7,818 nt of DNA from Alphaproteobacteria bacterium UBA6187 (GTDB lineage: Bacteria > Pseudomonadota > Alphaproteobacteria > Rickettsiales > UBA6187), in the NCBI GenBank assembly GCA_002422795.1, contig DITJ01000025.1:4602-12419 (forward strand), written 5' to 3'. Below are positions 6,401-7,818 of this stretch, one piece after another (within the stretch, counting starts at the first letter, position 1; each line of letters starts with the position of its first letter). A program made the position numbers and the translations under genes. Under the pieces are notes generated by a model. That model was not told where the DNA came from. It worked only from the letters and a program-made list of their open reading frames with translations, and did no database searches.

Positions 6401-7623
6401 TCTACAAAGAAACGCTTCAGGCGTTCTTTCGATACATCATCGCTAATATTTTTCGGATATATACCTGCTCTGGCTTTTTCAATGCATATGTTATTTAAAT
6501 CGGTTGCAAAAATCTGTAACTGCACATGACTGTTTACAGATTCCGCATATTCTGTAAATGCTATTGCAATAGAATATGCCTCTTCCCCGGTTGAGCAAGC
6601 CAGCGTCCAAACCCTGAGTGGGCCGCCTGGCTTATGGTCTTTCAATAATCTTGGGAAAACTTTAGTTTTAAGAGCTTCAAAAATCTTAGGATTACGAAAG
6701 AAATTCGTAACATTTATCAGTATATCCTGATATAACGCATCTATTTCTGCAGGATTTTCCTTAAGGAATTTTATATATTCATCCAGCATTTCTATTTTAT
6801 GGAGCAGCATCCGCCTGGTAATGCGTCGGTATAAAGTGTTTACTTTATAATAAGTAAAATCCACCCCGGTAATATCATTTAGTAATTGTATAATAGGGTT
6901 AATATCTTTTTTGATGTGTTCCTGGGATTTTATCTCCTCCATTAAAAAAGGGTTGCGGCTGATACGTACAAGCTCATGAGCAATTTTTTCCGGTGGCATA
7001 ACAAAATCTACATGGCCGGAATTAATAGCACTAAGCGGCATGCTTCCTGTTTGGGCGGTAGCATCCTGGGCAAAAGTGATACCACCTGCCGATTTTATTG
7101 CCTCAACCCCCAATGTACCATCATTTACTGCGCCAGATAATACTATGCCAATGGCTTTATGCCCTTTATATTCTGCCAGTGATTTGAAAAACCGGTCTAT
7201 GGGCAAGTTTTTTTGCTCCTCTATACGAGGTGTTAGTTTTAATATACCACCAGAAATATCCATATCCATCCCAGGTGGAATTACATAAACATTGTTTGGT
7301 TGTACCTTGGGGTTATTCTCCACTTCATTAACCGGCATTTTTGTCTTGCTTGAGAGTATATCCGCAAGGCTGCTGGCATGGGTAGGTGAAAGATGCTGGA
7401 TTAATACAAATGCCATACCGGTATTATCAGGCAATGCAGTAATTAATTGGGTGAAAGCTTCAAGGCCACCTGCAGAAGCGCCGATACCAACTATTGGAAA
7501 ATCACTATCTTCGTAACCTTTATTTGGTTTTCCAATACTATCTCTTGCCTTGGTTTCCTGCCGGGATTTTACTTTTAACCTGGTATTATTTTCTGGGTTA
7601 TTTTCGGCAATTTCGTTGTCCAT
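3487..7623 (-). CDS. CheB-CheR-PAS-histidine kinase-receiver fusion protein
   Basis: This 1378-residue hybrid signalling protein has no signal peptide or clear membrane segment, so it is probably cytosolic. Domains in order: CheB methylesterase (about 42-225) with the catalytic triad visible as S50 in GASAGG, H77 in IQHLSP and D168 in NDGTLG; CheR methyltransferase (about 240-500) with INVTNFFRNP (303-312), the SAM loop WTLACSTGEEAYS (339-351), D375 and DLISCRNLLIYL (440-451); a PAS-like region (about 540-650); a coiled coil (about 680-765) of repeated NEELQ/EELET units; two further PAS-like regions (about 766-872 and 880-992); HisKA with H1024 in AHELRAPL; a HATPase with N-box NLLNNAAKYT (1137-1146), DNGIGI (1169-1174) and KGSIGIGLSLVK (1197-1208); and a receiver (1262-1378) with D1268/D1269, phospho-acceptor D1312, T1342 and K1364. 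No catalytic site looks lost. The ATG at 7623 is the only start before an in-frame stop at 7641-7639, although no Shine-Dalgarno is evident. No chemotaxis genes adjoin it, so its input and partner are unknown. Confidence 0.95.
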   Translation of the reverse strand: MDNEIAENNPENNTRLKVKSRQETKARDSIGKPNKGYEDSDFPIVGIGASAGGLEAFTQLITALPDNTGMAFVLIQHLSPTHASSLADILSSKTKMPVNEVENNPKVQPNNVYVIPPGMDMDISGGILKLTPRIEEQKNLPIDRFFKSLAEYKGHKAIGIVLSGAVNDGTLGVEAIKSAGGITFAQDATAQTGSMPLSAINSGHVDFVMPPEKIAHELVRISRNPFLMEEIKSQEHIKKDINPIIQLLNDITGVDFTYYKVNTLYRRITRRMLLHKIEMLDEYIKFLKENPAEIDALYQDILINVTNFFRNPKIFEALKTKVFPRLLKDHKPGGPLRVWTLACSTGEEAYSIAIAFTEYAESVNSHVQLQIFATDLNNICIEKARAGIYPKNISDDVSKERLKRFFVEADGGYRIKKSIRDLCVFSKHNILADPSFSRMDLISCRNLLIYLESSLQQQIMSALHYALNPGGTLWLGNSETIGCYHNLFEVQDIRNKFYGKKAGTAALVQTFARHSELKKSDFVFTSLRPQDSNTDLYKQADRILLKRYAPASVLISPDMEIIQFRGDTSPYLTPAPGKASLNLLKMLREGLLVALRSAVTRAGKERIPVRERGLKIKSDGGYREIAIEVIPIKNTNLNSDGFLIIFEEVSQHPSLPNEQKPKGKRDNTIPLSFEANVATQQIVRLTQELQDTREYLQSVIDQQELANEELQTAHEEVQSTNEELQSINEELETSKEEIQASNEELATTNDEMNNRNQEMNRVNNDIVNLLGSIQLSIIMLDANLCIRRFTPWAEKMLNLLPSDVGRPFGNIKLNFTLFDIEPLLMEVLNGDIIREVDIQSKQGHWYSLRIRPYKTAENKIDGVVIMLIDVDTLKRAFEYTESIVATVREPLVVLDANMRIRTTSSSFLETFKLLPEEAINHVLFDIDEGQWNIPELRRALKEILPRDDFFDDFEIECQFKKIGKRTLVFSARRLLQHENSIPAILVAIEDVTDKRQLERILQQRSDDLIAADIRKNEFLAILAHELRAPLAPLGNALQLFSMPDVSEEVMVGSREIMNRQLKQMVRLVDDLMDISRITSGKVELRLEYITLTDVIKAAVETIDPVIKERKHALSIDLGNEPIMLHADTIRLAQVFGNLLNNAAKYTNVGGNIEVKAWQEDDQAVIAIRDNGIGIEADMIPKIFDIFVQINESSAQTKGSIGIGLSLVKNLVALHNGTIEAYSEGLGKGSIFTVHLPLVKALKKPRFSKEITSTKSDSTNLLHRILVIDDNIASAKTMSWLLEFSGHEVRYAYDGKDAINIAKSFSPDVVLLDIGLPVMNGYEICKTMKAEPLLKNTIFIAQTGWGQEEHKRLSKEAGFDYHLVKPLDIQELNTILQSI

Positions 7624-7793
7624 ACATGGTGCTATAATTTAAAGTTACATAAAAAAACACCAAGCAGTAAATCTTGGAACTTAGATACTTAGATAATTAA
7701 ATTCCTCTAGGTTATTGGAAATAAGGTGAATAAGCAATAGCAAGCTTTAAGTTGTTATGTGATTTATATTCCAACGATTTACTTGCAAAAAAA
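7624..7793. other. Gene-free region upstream of the kinase gene
   Basis: This AT-rich stretch has no credible reading frame and should hold the kinase promoter. The minus strand has a TTGGTG, a T-run and then TAAATTATAG just before the start codon, but the spacing and matches to consensus are too poor to call a promoter. A 5-bp stem (7660-7664 with 7673-7677) followed by TGT7 on the minus strand is a weak terminator-like structure. Confidence 0.5.
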
Positions 7794-7816
7794 ACCTCTG
7801 CATAACGGTATTTTTT
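7794..7816 (+). repeat. 23-bp direct repeat, copy 2 (5' of kinase gene, at window edge)
   Basis: This is the second exact copy of the segment at 3430-3452, lying 170 bp upstream of the kinase start and ending 2 bp before the window edge. Because the window stops here, it may be the beginning of a longer element, such as an insertion sequence running to the right, with copy 1 a shorter relic. The two copies are about 4.36 kb apart and in the same orientation, bracketing the whole kinase gene. Confidence 0.8.
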
Positions 7817-7818
7817 GG

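Noticed and set aside
7659..7678. Stem CCAAG/CTTGG followed by a T-run on the minus strand, as a terminator or attenuator upstream of the kinase
   Set aside because: The stem is only 5 bp with an 8-nt loop, too weak to call; T-runs are common in this AT-rich spacer.

Overview
The window holds four complete genes, all on the minus strand, separated by AT-rich spacers. The low G+C content, double-membrane-style export signal, TRAP-TAXI binding protein and CheB-CheR-kinase fusion together suggest a Gram-negative bacterium, most likely an AT-rich alphaproteobacterium. That assignment is inferred from gene style only, because no rRNA, tRNA or phylogenetic marker is present.

In transcription order (right to left): a giant 1378-residue signalling protein (7623-3487) fuses a CheB methylesterase domain, a CheR methyltransferase domain, PAS modules, a long coiled coil, a histidine kinase and a receiver. 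It is followed by a 408-bp spacer carrying mobile-element-like DNA: a 23-bp direct repeat (copy 1), a hairpin, and a 144-bp palindromic element with 29-bp terminal inverted repeats that looks like an IS630/mariner-type MITE. Next is a class III PLP-dependent aminotransferase (3078-1726), then a 188-bp AT-rich spacer, then a secreted TAXI-family TRAP solute-binding protein (1537-542). A strong hairpin terminator (491-529) lies between that gene and a small DUF188/YaiI-like protein (457-8). The right-hand 195 bp hold no gene and end in a second copy of the 23-bp repeat, so the kinase gene is bracketed by direct repeats.

The genes do not form one obvious pathway. The aminotransferase and the TAXI binding protein could both concern amino or organic acids, but no TRAP permease is present and the substrates are unknown. 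No chemoreceptor, CheA or CheW gene accompanies the CheB/CheR fusion. The best candidates for something undescribed are the palindromic element and the paired 23-bp repeats. The four genes belong to known families.
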